Positions 7,612 to 17,095 are shown, counted from the stretch's first letter. The stretch is 38,555 bases of DNA from an uncultured Collinsella sp. (GCA_900541235.1 UQIW01000022.1:1-38555); one strand, 5' to 3'. The notes: generated by a model from the sequence alone, not told the origin. Made by a program: numbers and translations.

Positions 7612-9048
7612 CTAAAGCTCTAATTCATTCAAACGGAGGATCGCAACAATATAGATCTTGAGTGCTTGCTTGAGCTGCTCTTCGTTGGCGCACTCGTTGG
7701 GACCGTGCATCTGGCCGCCCCATGTGGGCAGCTCCAGGCCGGTCTCCTCGGGGCCAAACGAGACGGCGCGGGCAAAGTTGCGCGCGTACGTGCCGCCGCC
7801 CATGGCAAAGGGCTCGGCATGCTTGCCCGTAAACTCGTTATAGGTATCGATAAGCGCCTTCACGGCCGGATCGTCGGCAGACACCGAGAACGGCACCTTT
7901 GCATGACCCACGCGACACGTCACGTCAAAGCGCCCCACGAGCGGCTCGAGCTGCTCGCGAATGGTATCAGCGCTCGTGCTATCGGGGAAACGCACGTCAA
8001 TGACCTGCTCAATATGGCCATCCACCACACGGATGACGCCGGGGTTGCAGGTGAGCGGGCCAAACGCCAGGCTCGTCGCATCGATGCCCAGGCCGCGGCC
8101 ATAGGCATCCGCGTGCACAAAGGCCAGGAATTTGACAAACTCGTGCTCGGCGGGCGTCAGCAGGCGCTCGCCGCGGGCACCAAACGCGTCCTCGGCCTCG
8201 CGCAGATACGCCACAATCAGGCCGACGGCGTTGATAGTGCCCTCGGGCATCGAAGCATGGCCACCGATACCGTGGGCGAAAATCTGCGCATGCCCGTTAT
8301 CGAGCGCTGTAATCTCCAGTCGGTCGGCGTTCTCAACCGGTGCCGGCAGCTCGTCGGCAGCAATCGCAAGCTCGCAGATAGACTGCGAAGGAATGGCGTT
8401 GCTCGCCTCGGCACCGCTCCAGGACACAATGCGCCCGCCGTCGATCTTGGAGCTCACAAACGTCGCTCCAAACTGACCCTTCTCGGCATTGCAGACCGGG
8501 AACTCGGCATCGGGCGTAAACAGAAAGTCGGGGTTCGCGTGGTTCTCCAGATAATGGTGGACGTCGGACATACTCACCTCCTCATCGCAGCCCAACAGCG
8601 CGCGGAAGGTATAGCGCGGGGTAATACCGTGCTTGAGCAGATAGGCGCCGGCGTAGAGCGACAGCACGGCTGGACCCTTGTCGTCGATAACGCCGCGACC
8701 GAGCAGCCAGCCCTCGCGACGCTCCATCGCAAACGGGTCGGTGTTCCAGCCAGGGCCGGCGGGCACCACGTCCACGTGGCAGATGGTCGCGAGCTGCTTA
8801 TCGCCGCGACCCGGGATATCGGCAATGCCCACGTAACCCTCGTCGTCACTTGTCTGGTAGCCGAGCTTCTGCGCGATGCCGAGCGCGCAGTCGAGCGCGT
8901 CACGAACCGGACGGCCAAACGGTGCGCCGGGCTCCGCATTGGCAGAAACCGCCACGGACGGATAGCTCACCAGCCGCTCGATATCGGCGACGACATCTTC
9001 CCAGACCTCGTCGACATACTCGGTAACGCTCTGCTCCACCTGATTCAT
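7612..9048 (-). CDS. M20-family dipeptidase, PepV/Sapep-like
   Basis: A 478-residue cytoplasmic metallopeptidase of the M20 family, two-zinc aminoacylase fold. Metal and catalytic positions are visible as CHVDVVPAG (His and Asp), RGVIDDKGP (bridging Asp), CDEEVSM (catalytic Glu plus ligand Glu) and the late His of HGPNECANE. The lid domain shows GHASMPEGTINAV. Length and motif order match PepV/Sapep dipeptidases. The ATG at 9048 has a strong AGGAGG 6 nt upstream, so I reject the longer start. It lies 54 nt after the HAD gene and may share its transcript. Expected role: final hydrolysis of imported dipeptides. Confidence 0.9.
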   Translation of the reverse strand: MNQVEQSVTEYVDEVWEDVVADIERLVSYPSVAVSANAEPGAPFGRPVRDALDCALGIAQKLGYQTSDDEGYVGIADIPGRGDKQLATICHVDVVPAGPGWNTDPFAMERREGWLLGRGVIDDKGPAVLSLYAGAYLLKHGITPRYTFRALLGCDEEVSMSDVHHYLENHANPDFLFTPDAEFPVCNAEKGQFGATFVSSKIDGGRIVSWSGAEASNAIPSQSICELAIAADELPAPVENADRLEITALDNGHAQIFAHGIGGHASMPEGTINAVGLIVAYLREAEDAFGARGERLLTPAEHEFVKFLAFVHADAYGRGLGIDATSLAFGPLTCNPGVIRVVDGHIEQVIDVRFPDSTSADTIREQLEPLVGRFDVTCRVGHAKVPFSVSADDPAVKALIDTYNEFTGKHAEPFAMGGGTYARNFARAVSFGPEETGLELPTWGGQMHGPNECANEEQLKQALKIYIVAILRLNELEL

Positions 9049-9102
9049 GGACGACCTCCTTAGCAATGAGCGACGGGTACGCCCGCCCCTCATATCACGT
9101 CA

Positions 9103-9765
9103 TTAGATAGCGAAAAGTTTAGCAAGCTCGGCCACCGAATGCACCACTGCATCGGCACCCGCCGCCTCGTGCTCGCCCGGCGCCGCTGCGCCCGAATAGA
9201 TGCCAATGCACGGCACGCCCATCGCGTGCGCGCCCTCCACGTCGTTAAAGCGGTCGCCGATCATCACGGCCTCGTCGGCCGTCGCGCCAAGCGCCGACAG
9301 GGCGTCGCGAACCGAATCGGCCTTGGTCTCGCGCCCCTGCGGCGGATTCATGCCAACCACCGCCTCAAACTGAGAAAGCACCAGCTCACGCACCATGTCG
9401 ATGCACTTTGCCTCCATGCGCGACGTCGCCACGGCCACACGCTTGCCCTGGGCGGCCAGCCCGTCGAGCAGCTCGGGGATCCCATCGAACACGGGGTACT
9501 CTTCCGGACCCAGCTCGTCAAAAAAGGCGCGGTACTCATCGGCCACCACCAGCGACTCCTCGCGTGAGAAGCCGTAAAAGTCGTGGAAGCTCTTCCACAG
9601 CGGAGGCCCGATCATACGGCGCAAGTCACCCATCTGCGCCTCCGTAAACCCACGCGCAGCCAGCGTCTTGCGCGTCGAGGTCATCACCGCCCGACCCGTA
9701 TCGGCCACCGTGCCGTCAAAATCGAACAACACGACCGGCCGTTTGCCTATCTCCAGCGCCTCCAT
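9103..9765 (-). CDS. HAD-family phosphatase, phosphoglycolate phosphatase-like
   Basis: A 220-residue HAD hydrolase of subclass I. Motif I FDFDGTVADT, motif II ATSRME, motif III the Lys of RETKADSV, and motif IV GDRFNDVEGA are all present, with a helical cap between motifs I and II. It resembles Gph/PpaX proteins that hydrolyse phosphoglycolate or pyrophosphate. I choose the ATG at 9765 because GAGGG lies 6 nt upstream; an ATG at 9771 and a GTG at 9798 are alternatives. It precedes the dipeptidase on the same strand. The substrate cannot be told from sequence. Confidence 0.85.
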   Translation of the reverse strand: MEALEIGKRPVVLFDFDGTVADTGRAVMTSTRKTLAARGFTEAQMGDLRRMIGPPLWKSFHDFYGFSREESLVVADEYRAFFDELGPEEYPVFDGIPELLDGLAAQGKRVAVATSRMEAKCIDMVRELVLSQFEAVVGMNPPQGRETKADSVRDALSALGATADEAVMIGDRFNDVEGAHAMGVPCIGIYSGAAAPGEHEAAGADAVVHSVAELAKLFAI

Positions 9766-9921
9766 CGGCATCCCTCTTCCCCAGTTGACGATTTCCACAC
9801 CGACACTTCAAACTGTTGACTATTCAACAATTTAACCTAGCAATGTAGAGCAACTCCACTATACTTGTCGCACTTTGCTCTCAGAAGGCCGCGCCGTCGC
9901 GCCCCAACGAAAGGTGCAATT

Positions 9922-10782
9922 ATGTCTTTTGCCATCATAACCGACTCCACGTCGGACATCTCCCCCGCCCGTGCCCAAGAGCTCGGCATTTACGTGATTC
10001 CGCTGCATGTGATTATCGAGGGCGAGGACCTGCTCGACCAGGTACAGATTACCGCCCAGGAGTACGTCGCGCGCATGGCCGGCTCCGAGCAGCTGCCGCA
10101 CACCTCGCAGCCGAGTGCCGGCGAGTTCAAGGCACTCTTTGACCGCGTGCGTGCTGACGGCCACGACAGCGCGATCTTTATCTCGCTGTGCAGCGAATGG
10201 TCCGCCTGCTATTCCAACGCATGCCTGGTCGCCGAGACCCACGAGCTCGACGTGCGCTGCATCGATTCGCGCACCGGCTCGGGTGCCGAGGGCCTGCTGG
10301 TGGAGTACGCGCTCGCTATGCGCGAGGACGGCCGCAGCCTGGACGAGACCGAGGCACAGATCCGCGCGACCCTGCCCGACGCGCACCTGCTGCTGATTCC
10401 CCGCACGCTCGAGAACCTCGTTAAGAACGGCCGCGCGCCCAAGCTCGCCGGCCAGCTCACGCAGATGCTCAATATTCGCCTGGCCGTTTCGCCGGAGTGG
10501 CAGTCGGGCGAGATCAAGGCCATCAAGAAGGGCCGCGGCGCCAAGCGCATCGTCGCCAACACCATGGCAGACTGCCTCGCGTTTTTGGCCGAGCATCCGG
10601 GCTCCAGCGTGCGCGTGCTCACGACCGGTGCCGCCGAGGAGCAGGAGCTTGTCGACGAGGCACTCGCAGGCCAGGACTACGTAGACGCCGGCACCGGCCC
10701 CATCGGCTGCACCATCGCCACCCATGTAGGCGTCGACGCCATCGCCATCAGCTACTGCCCCCGCTACCAGCCAACTCGCTAG
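9922..10782 (+). CDS. DegV-family fatty-acid-binding protein
   Basis: A 286-residue DegV protein. Family members bind a fatty acid in a cleft and, as FakB, hand it to the kinase FakA for phosphorylation. The opening FAIITDSTSDISPARAQEL is the family signature, and the HTSQPSAGEF segment supplies the conserved TSQPS loop. Start ATG 9922 has AAGG 7 nt upstream; the longer frame lacks a site. A TATACT at 9860-9865 may be its -10 box, without a good -35. No FakA is in the window, so the lipid role is by family only. A second DegV lies at 24743-25633. Confidence 0.92.
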   Translation: MSFAIITDSTSDISPARAQELGIYVIPLHVIIEGEDLLDQVQITAQEYVARMAGSEQLPHTSQPSAGEFKALFDRVRADGHDSAIFISLCSEWSACYSNACLVAETHELDVRCIDSRTGSGAEGLLVEYALAMREDGRSLDETEAQIRATLPDAHLLLIPRTLENLVKNGRAPKLAGQLTQMLNIRLAVSPEWQSGEIKAIKKGRGAKRIVANTMADCLAFLAEHPGSSVRVLTTGAAEEQELVDEALAGQDYVDAGTGPIGCTIATHVGVDAIAISYCPRYQPTR

Positions 10783-10801
10783 GGACGCCCACATCAGTTA
10801 T

Positions 10802-10866
10802 GGTGAAATGGGGACTGTTTTTGGCTTATTAGCCGCCAATCAATCCCCATTCCACCGCAACTTAGA
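10802..10866. repeat. GTTGCGGTG-type palindrome, copy 2
   Basis: GGTGAAATGGGGA at 10802-10814 pairs with TCCCCATTCCACC at 10844-10856 with one mismatch, around a small inner stem GGCT/AGCC. The right end, 10849-10866, is identical over 18 nt to that of the repeat at 7522-7590, while the inner arms differ. It lies between two converging genes and could also weakly terminate them. Confidence 0.65.
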
Positions 10867-10875
10867 AATCAGCGA

Positions 10876-11184
10876 TCAGCCCAGCGGACCCTGAAACAGC
10901 TCCTGATGAGTGCCCATTCTCACCAGCCTAATCACTGGGTTAGTCTTATGGGGAAGATAAAGAACGACCACATCGACCAAGCCATCGGATAGGTGGAAAT
11001 CGATGTGGCCGTTGTAGTTTCCGCCCGGGTTTGAGAGCTCGTGGGCGCCATACTCCGCCGGAAGTGACCCATGAGCCACAAGCTCCGCAACCGCCGCTTT
11101 AAACTCACTTTTTAGCTGCGGATGCATGCGCATCGTTCGTTTGTAGTCCACCTTAAATTGAGCCTCGACTTTAATCTCGAACAT
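10876..11184 (-). CDS. YafQ/RelE-family toxin
   Basis: A 102-residue endoribonuclease toxin of the RelE/ParE superfamily, closest in form to YafQ, which cuts mRNA on the ribosome. It shows the YafQ-type pattern: basic N-terminal helix FKVDYKRTMRMHP, the ELSN/GGNYNGHIDFHL block, and the C-terminal VIRLVRMGTHQELF, in which the late His fits the catalytic position. The ATG lies 2 nt after the antitoxin stop, with GAGGA inside the antitoxin end, so the two are translated together. Confidence 0.88.
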   Translation of the reverse strand: MFEIKVEAQFKVDYKRTMRMHPQLKSEFKAAVAELVAHGSLPAEYGAHELSNPGGNYNGHIDFHLSDGLVDVVVLYLPHKTNPVIRLVRMGTHQELFQGPLG

Positions 11185-11186
11185 CG

Positions 11187-11486
11187 CTATTCCTCATCGA
11201 GGAATGACATAAGCTCATCAGCGTTATTGAATGACAGGCTATCGTCCGGCAAAATCCCCAACTCATGAGCCTCGGCGATCACCATGGCACGCCTCGTCGC
11301 CTCGTTGGGCACCTCCGCCCTTCCTACAATCTCAAAAGGAATCTTTCGCTGATTTACCAGCTGCCGAACGGCAAGATTGAGATAGGAATTGAGGCTGAGG
11401 CCGACCGAATCCAAGAACTCAGTCGCCTGCTCCTTGAGCCCCTCTTCGATTCGAACCGTCGTAGGCTTAACTGTTGCTGTAGACAT
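11187..11486 (-). CDS. DinJ/RelB-family antitoxin
   Basis: A 99-residue antitoxin. The N-terminal ribbon-helix-helix (about residues 8-45: VRIEEGLKEQATEFLDSVGL) binds DNA as a dimer, and the acidic C-terminus (NNADELMSFLDEE) should wrap the toxin. Antitoxin first, toxin second, 2-nt gap: the standard type II order. The ATG at 11486 has AGGAGG upstream. A perfect 15-bp inverted repeat 50 nt upstream is the likely operator for autoregulation. Confidence 0.9.
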   Translation of the reverse strand: MSTATVKPTTVRIEEGLKEQATEFLDSVGLSLNSYLNLAVRQLVNQRKIPFEIVGRAEVPNEATRRAMVIAEAHELGILPDDSLSFNNADELMSFLDEE

Positions 11487-11517
11487 TTGCGACCTCCTCG
11501 CCCTCGTCTTTTACACC

Positions 11518-11568
11518 AGTATACCCAATATAAATGGCAATCTGATGTTAGATAACATCAGATTGCCA
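11518..11568 (-). promoter_or_regulatory. toxin-antitoxin promoter and palindromic operator
   Basis: TGGCAATCTGATGTT (11535-11549) and its exact complement AACATCAGATTGCCA (11554-11568) form a perfect palindrome with a 4-nt centre. A TATACT at 11518-11523 (minus strand) fits a -10 box, which would place the palindrome over the -35 region. Repression there by the antitoxin or the complex is expected for this family. Confidence 0.65.
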
Positions 11569-11599
11569 TGCGTATTCATGTCGCGTGAGCACGATTGAT

Positions 11600-12358
11600 C
11601 TACATCAGCCCGCTCAGGGCAATGTCGACGGCCTCGTTGAGGTCGTCGGTGATGTGCACGAGCTCGGGATCGAGCGGGCTAATCATGCCGGCATCCAGCA
11701 CCGGACCGTTAAGCCAGTCGAATAGGCCCTGCCAGTACTCGCTGCCTACCAGCACAAGCGGCATGCGCTTGACCTTGTGCGTTTGCACCAGCGTGAGCAC
11801 CTCGAACATCTCGTCGAGCGTACCAAAACCACCGGGAAACACAATGGCACCCGAGCTGTATTTGACGAACATGGTCTTGCGCACAAAGAAGTAGCGGAAG
11901 TCCATACCGAGGTTCACATATTTGTTGAGCCCCTGCTCGTGCGGCAATTCAATGCCCAGGCCAACTGACTTGCCGTTGACACTCGCCGCTCCCCTGTTGG
12001 CCGCTTCCATGATGCCGGGGCCGCCACCGGTGATAACCGCCACGCCGCGCTGAGCAATCTTACGGCCGACGGTGCGCGCCGCCTTGTAGGCCGGGTCCGT
12101 CTTGGGCGTGCGGGCGCTGCCGAAGATGGTCACTGCGGGTCCGAGCTCGGCCAGCGCGCCAAAACCATCGACAAACTCGGCCTGGATGCGCAGCACGCGC
12201 CACGGATCGGCATGCAGCCAGTCGGTCGACTCCTCGGGCGCCAGCAGGTTGGCGTAGGTGTTGTCCTTAGGAATCATGGGGCCGCGCATGACCACGGGGC
12301 CGCGGCGGTACGTCTCGTCGTAGGCAGGCTCGCCCTCGACGTTCTCATTCTTAATCAT
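11600..12358 (-). CDS. LOG-family protein, TIGR00730 type
   Basis: A 252-residue Rossmann-fold protein of the LOG family, often mislabelled lysine decarboxylase. Members cleave nucleoside 5'-monophosphates such as cytokinin ribotides or AMP. The diagnostic motif PGGFGTLDE is present, as is the nucleotide loop GGGPGIMEAANRGA. An N-terminal extension of about 75 residues resembles the longer actinobacterial type. Start ATG 12358 has AGGAGT upstream; the upstream frame runs through the tgt terminator. It appears to be transcribed separately from tgt, whose terminator lies just upstream. Confidence 0.88.
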   Translation of the reverse strand: MIKNENVEGEPAYDETYRRGPVVMRGPMIPKDNTYANLLAPEESTDWLHADPWRVLRIQAEFVDGFGALAELGPAVTIFGSARTPKTDPAYKAARTVGRKIAQRGVAVITGGGPGIMEAANRGAASVNGKSVGLGIELPHEQGLNKYVNLGMDFRYFFVRKTMFVKYSSGAIVFPGGFGTLDEMFEVLTLVQTHKVKRMPLVLVGSEYWQGLFDWLNGPVLDAGMISPLDPELVHITDDLNEAVDIALSGLM

Positions 12359-12374
12359 GGGTACTCCTATCGAG

Positions 12375-12422
12375 AAAAAGAAAAGCGGGCGGGGTCGACG
12401 CCATGCGCCAAACACCCGCCCG
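12375..12422 (-). terminator. terminator downstream of tgt
   Basis: On the minus strand CGGGCGGG (12415-12422) pairs with CCCGCCCG (12386-12393) across a 21-nt loop and is followed by CTTTTCTTTTT. It lies 150 nt after the tgt stop and just before the LOG gene, so it separates the two. Confidence 0.7.
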
Positions 12423-12571
12423 AACATCAACTATTCGGTATGGTACCCACGATGCATCAAGTGCTTGCAAGCTATCGGTCAGCGGTCGCGCAGCCGGTGT
12501 CAGCAAATGTGACGAGCGGTTGCCGCTCAGCCTTTGCCATTGCCCACGCTCTGCAAGCGTGTCTGTCGCCC

Positions 12572-13711
<1,140 letters not shown>

Positions 13712-13790
13712 AAACTGGAACTCCTTGGTTGCGGTTCATACGCAAACCATTATACGGGCAACCCGCAAGAAGCACCGACTCGACAGAAAC

Positions 13791-13838
13791 TGGTGCAAAG
13801 GAAACCTGCCCCCTTGCACCAATGCACCAATGCACCAG
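13791..13838. repeat. TGGTGCAA palindrome with TGCACCAA tandem copies
   Basis: TGGTGCAA (13791-13798) pairs with TTGCACCA (13814-13821) around a pyrimidine-rich loop. TGCACCAA/G then repeats three times at 13815-13838. It lies upstream of tgt, next to a terminator. Confidence 0.5.
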
Positions 13839-13840
13839 GA

Positions 13841-13880
13841 TAAAAAATGATCCGTTTTCCTCCGTCCCCAACGGATCATT
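13841..13880 (-). terminator. terminator after structured element copy 1
   Basis: A perfect 11-bp stem, AATGATCCGTT with AACGGATCATT (13870-13880 and 13846-13856), followed on the minus strand by a run of T (ATTTTTTA). It lies just past the structured element that follows the SDR gene, so the SDR transcript should include the element and end here. Confidence 0.8.
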
Positions 13881-13882
13881 TC

Positions 13883-14062
13883 CGACAGCCACAGCAACGC
13901 CGATGTTATGGCACCGACAGCGAAAACCCGCCAAAGCGAGCAAGGTGCCTTGAAACAAGGCGGCATTGACCTTCTGGTCATGCCGCCGAAGTTGAAAGAC
14001 AGATTGCCGCTCTGGCGGGTTTGCAGCGTCAACTGGTTACGCGGTTCGTAGAACCGCGTAAC
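13883..14062 (-). ncRNA. 180-nt structured element, copy 1 (candidate 3'UTR RNA)
   Basis: It aligns without gaps to 17096-17275 (about 124 of 180 identical, counted by hand). Numbering 1-180 on the plus strand, three stems form: 42-51 with 131-140, extending to 55/127 with one mismatch; 77-89 with 94-105, with one bulged base and a four-base loop; and 154-165 with 169-180 with a three-base loop. The stems keep their register in the other copy although many bases differ. Unpaired blocks such as CCGATGTTATGGCA are conserved. The 12-bp hairpin begins 2 nt after the SDR stop, and a T-run terminator follows the far end, so I assign the minus strand. I do not recognise the family. Confidence 0.6.
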
Positions 14063-14064
14063 TG

Positions 14065-14865
14065 CTAGGGCCGCTGGCCCATGCCACCCTCGAGGGTGAC
14101 GGTCTCGCCGTTCATGTACTTAAAGTCGGGACCGCAGAGCTGAACGACCACGCGGCCGATTTCCTTCTCGACGTCGCCGTAGTGACCAGCCGGCGGCATG
14201 TGGACGTTGGCCTTGAACGCCTCGGGATAGGCATCCTGGAAGTTCTCGAGCGCAGCGGTCCAAGCAAGCGGGCAAACGATGTTGACGTTGATGCCGTCCT
14301 TGCCCCACTCGTTGGCGGCAACGCGGGTCAGGCCGCGGATGCCCTCCTTGGCGGCAGCATAGCTGCACTGGCCATAGTTGCCAAACAGGCCGGCGCCCGA
14401 GGCGAAGTTGACCACGGAGCCCTTGGTCTCCTTCAGGTGCGGATAGGCCTTCTGCATGTACAGATAGGTAGCATACAGACCGGAGTAAATGGCCAGGTTA
14501 AACTGATCCATGGTGTGATCGGCGATGGTCACGCCCGAGGCGCTGGCCTGAGCATTGTTGACGACGGCGTCGATGCGGCCGAACTCCTCAATGGCCTTGT
14601 CGATGACGTTCTGGACGACGGCCTCGTTGTCCTGACCAGCCGAGACATCGGCCTGAACAGGCAGAACCTTGACGCCGTACTCGGCCTCGAGGGATTCCTT
14701 GGCAGCCTCGAGCTTGGCGACGTTGCGGCCGGTAATGACGAGGTTTGCGCCCTCCTTGGCAAAAGCGATATCGATGCCGTAGCCGATGGAGCCAGCGGAG
14801 CCGTCCTTAAGCGTGGCCTTGCCGCCGCCGGTGACGATCACGGTCTTACCAGTGAAAAGTCCCAT
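14065..14865 (-). CDS. short-chain dehydrogenase/reductase
   Basis: A 266-residue classical SDR that oxidises or reduces a hydroxyl/keto group with NAD(P). The cofactor loop reads TGGG, then GSIGYGI after a nine-residue stretch, an unusual spacing for TGxxxGIG. NNAQ is the structural NNAG-like motif. The active site is the Ser of NFASGAG with Y-A-A-A-K, and PL-A-W follows the Asn. The C-terminal end NGETVTLEGGMG is typical. Start ATG 14865 has AAAGGA 7 nt upstream. Collinsella is known for bile-acid hydroxysteroid dehydrogenases of this fold, but nothing here fixes the substrate. Its transcript should run into the structured element at 13883-14062. Confidence 0.88.
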   Translation of the reverse strand: MGLFTGKTVIVTGGGKATLKDGSAGSIGYGIDIAFAKEGANLVITGRNVAKLEAAKESLEAEYGVKVLPVQADVSAGQDNEAVVQNVIDKAIEEFGRIDAVVNNAQASASGVTIADHTMDQFNLAIYSGLYATYLYMQKAYPHLKETKGSVVNFASGAGLFGNYGQCSYAAAKEGIRGLTRVAANEWGKDGINVNIVCPLAWTAALENFQDAYPEAFKANVHMPPAGHYGDVEKEIGRVVVQLCGPDFKYMNGETVTLEGGMGQRP

Positions 14866-15153
14866 ACAAAGTCCTTTCAAATCGCGACGGGCACGCCCGC
14901 CGACTGCGCGTATCCAACTTCACGCGCCAAAAGCTGAAATGCAACTTTAGCGGGTTCAAGTGAAAAATAAAGACCGCAGCAGGCGAACGGCACCACGTCG
15001 TTCGGCGAAGGGATTGTCAAGTACAAACCGGATAAAGCGGCCGAGTTATTGTTATCAGATCAAGCCATCGAACACGTTTTGAAACTTTGCTGCGGCGCGC
15101 GGGATGTCGGCGCGAGACTTTATCATAGGGTGACAAACAACGATGAGGAGCAC
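14866..15153. other. divergent intergenic region, no gene seen
   Basis: About 290 bp between the SDR start and the coiled-coil gene start. It should hold two divergent promoters, but I find no convincing -35/-10 pair. AT content is highest around 14955-14975 and 15045-15060. Confidence 0.4.
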
Positions 15154-15159
15154 ATGCCT

Positions 15160-16923
15160 ATGACAGATGAGCTGGACCCCCAGACTCAACAGCATATTAA
15201 TGATCCCGCAGACGTCACCACAGATACTGACGCTGTGACCTGCGATGGTACCGACGTCGACGGCCCCATCTTGGACGAAAGCGCTACGGCGGAAACCCCC
15301 GAATCAGAAAACGCCGATGAGCAAAACGACGATGCGCCCGCTCAGGACGACGCCCCTGTACAGGACGACGCCCCGCAAGCAGCGGTCCCCATCGAGGTGT
15401 CTTCGGAAGAAGAGCTCGATGCCGTCATGGACTCCATGATGGATGCTGTCAAAGCGATGAAAGACGCCGTCGCCGATGCCGATATTGATGCCGAGGAAGA
15501 GGAGGCCGCCGAGGCGGCCTCGACCTTTGTGCCCGGCGAGACTCCGGTTGCCGACCAGGGCAGCACCATGCCCTCGTTTCTGCAGCTCGAGCACCCCACG
15601 ATTGGCGCCGATGCGGTCGATCCGCACGCAGCAGGCTTTTCTGTGGTCGAGGGCGGTACCGGCAATATCGCCGCGCCGCAGGCTGCCGATGCGGACGCCG
15701 CCGATACCGCTCGCCCGACCGCCCCGCACTCCCCCGCCGCGAGCCGCGATCTGGGTACCGCCGTCTCGAACACTGCGAACGCCGTGGGCACCTTTATCGC
15801 CCAGGGTGCCTCGGCCATGCGCGAGATGAACGCCGCGAAAAAGGCACTTGCCGATGCCCGCACCCACCTGGCCGAACTTGAGCAGCGCATTGCCGATCAG
15901 GCCGAGGAACTCGAGACGCGCCAGGATATCGCAGGCCGCTACGACCAGATCGTCGCCGACCAGCGTCAGGCGATCGCCACAGCGCAAAAGACCGCTGCGG
16001 CAGCCGAGATTGACCGTGATGCCCACGCCGCCAAAGCGACAGAGCTCAAGGGTCAGTTCGAACAAATGAAGACAGAGGATGACGCGACTGAGCTCCGCCT
16101 GAAGGCCGCGCTCGATGCCGTGGAGGCCCGCGAGGCGAGCTCGCGCGAGACCGGCAACCGCCTCGTTCGCCGTCTTGAGGATTCCAAGCGCATCCGCGAC
16201 AAGGTGCAGGCCGAGCGAGACGCCGGCATTGCCGCCGCACAACAAACCGTCGACGCCACGCGCGCCCAGCTCGAGACACTGCGTCATGAGTATGCCGAGC
16301 TGCAACGCAATCCCTCGGCAAATCCCGCCAACTATACGGTGCGCACCAGCGAGCTCTCGATGCAGATCTCCGACACGGCAGATGCCCTACGTAAAGCCGA
16401 AGAAGATGTCCCGCGTATCACCGCCGACCTTGAGCACTCGCTTGCCGCAGCCGAGCAGGCCGTCGAACAGGCGCAGGCCCCCATTGCCGAAGCCAAACGC
16501 GCGCACCAAGCCGTGACGGCAGAGGCCGATGCCGCGCGCGACGAGCTGCAGACCGCAAAAACCGCCGCCGCAACGCGCCAGCGCGAACTGCGCGAGAAGA
16601 TCGCCGCCGAGGACAAGGCACGCCGCGACCAAGAGCAGAGCATCGCCAACGCCCAAGCAGATGCCGCACATGCGCAGTCGATCATCGAACAGGCGACCGA
16701 AGTACACGACCACCCAGAGATCACTGAGTCGCTTGCAGGATCCTTGGCCCGAGACAAAGCCGAACACGCCGAGACCGAGCGAGAAGTCGCCCAGCTCGAG
16801 GCCACCGAGGACGCGGTGCGCGAGCGTACCCGCGACTCACGCATCAAATTCACCGGCGCCATCGTCTGCATCGTCGCCACAATCCTGGTGATCATCCTAG
16901 TCTGGCTGTTCGCAAGCAAGTAG
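15160..16923 (+). CDS. acidic coiled-coil protein with C-terminal membrane anchor
   Basis: A 587-residue protein I cannot assign to a family. The first ~125 residues are very acidic and disordered (Asp/Glu/Ala/Pro-rich). A Ser/Ala linker follows, then from about residue 200 to 560 an almost continuous charged, Ala-rich coiled coil with heptad character. The end is one hydrophobic helix (FTGAIVCIVATILVIILVWLF) and a short basic tail, so it is tail-anchored with the coil probably in the cytoplasm. Two ATGs fit: 15154 and 15160. I choose 15160, since GGAG is 9 nt upstream against 3. It stands alone, divergent from the SDR gene and converging on queA. It could be a structural or envelope-organising protein; this is a guess. 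Confidence 0.75.
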   Translation: MTDELDPQTQQHINDPADVTTDTDAVTCDGTDVDGPILDESATAETPESENADEQNDDAPAQDDAPVQDDAPQAAVPIEVSSEEELDAVMDSMMDAVKAMKDAVADADIDAEEEEAAEAASTFVPGETPVADQGSTMPSFLQLEHPTIGADAVDPHAAGFSVVEGGTGNIAAPQAADADAADTARPTAPHSPAASRDLGTAVSNTANAVGTFIAQGASAMREMNAAKKALADARTHLAELEQRIADQAEELETRQDIAGRYDQIVADQRQAIATAQKTAAAAEIDRDAHAAKATELKGQFEQMKTEDDATELRLKAALDAVEAREASSRETGNRLVRRLEDSKRIRDKVQAERDAGIAAAQQTVDATRAQLETLRHEYAELQRNPSANPANYTVRTSELSMQISDTADALRKAEEDVPRITADLEHSLAAAEQAVEQAQAPIAEAKRAHQAVTAEADAARDELQTAKTAAATRQRELREKIAAEDKARRDQEQSIANAQADAAHAQSIIEQATEVHDHPEITESLAGSLARDKAEHAETEREVAQLEATEDAVRERTRDSRIKFTGAIVCIVATILVIILVWLFASK

Positions 16924-16965
16924 GCAGGGCACTGAAAACACCCTCACCTCAACTTTTGATAGTCA

Positions 16966-17009
16966 TTGGGGACGTTCTTAAACGACTAGTCAAACAAGAA
17001 CATCCCCAA
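16966..17009. repeat. GGGGAC-type palindromic repeat, copy 3
   Basis: TTGGGGACGTTCTT (16966-16979) pairs with AAGAACATCCCCAA (16996-17009), one non-Watson-Crick position. It lies just past the coiled-coil gene and could serve as its terminator, although there is no T-run. Confidence 0.6.
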
Positions 17010-17030
17010 CGACCACCAATCTCTTGACAT

Positions 17031-17077
17031 AAGGACTGTCCCCAGGTGCCGGCACAAAAGGAACGTCCCCAAGTGCC
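17031..17077. repeat. GGGGAC-type direct repeat pair
   Basis: Two 20-nt near-copies, 17031-17050 and 17058-17077, each of the form AAGGA..GTCCCCA.GTGCC. The first matches 781-800 at 19 of 20 bases. AAGTGCC is then repeated once more. Confidence 0.6.
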
Positions 17078-17095
17078 AAGTGCCCAATGACTACT

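Noticed and set aside
13815..13838. CRISPR-like array from tandem TGCACCAA
   Set aside because: Units are 8 nt with no spacers, and no cas gene is present.
14036..14062. Hairpin after the SDR gene as a simple terminator
   Set aside because: It has no T-run, and a proper terminator lies 160 nt further; its sequence pairs with changes in the second copy, so it is treated as part of the structured element.
13883..14062. Structured element as a tRNA, tmRNA or known riboswitch
   Set aside because: No cloverleaf, anticodon arm, CCA end or known ligand core could be traced, and it lies after a gene, not before one.
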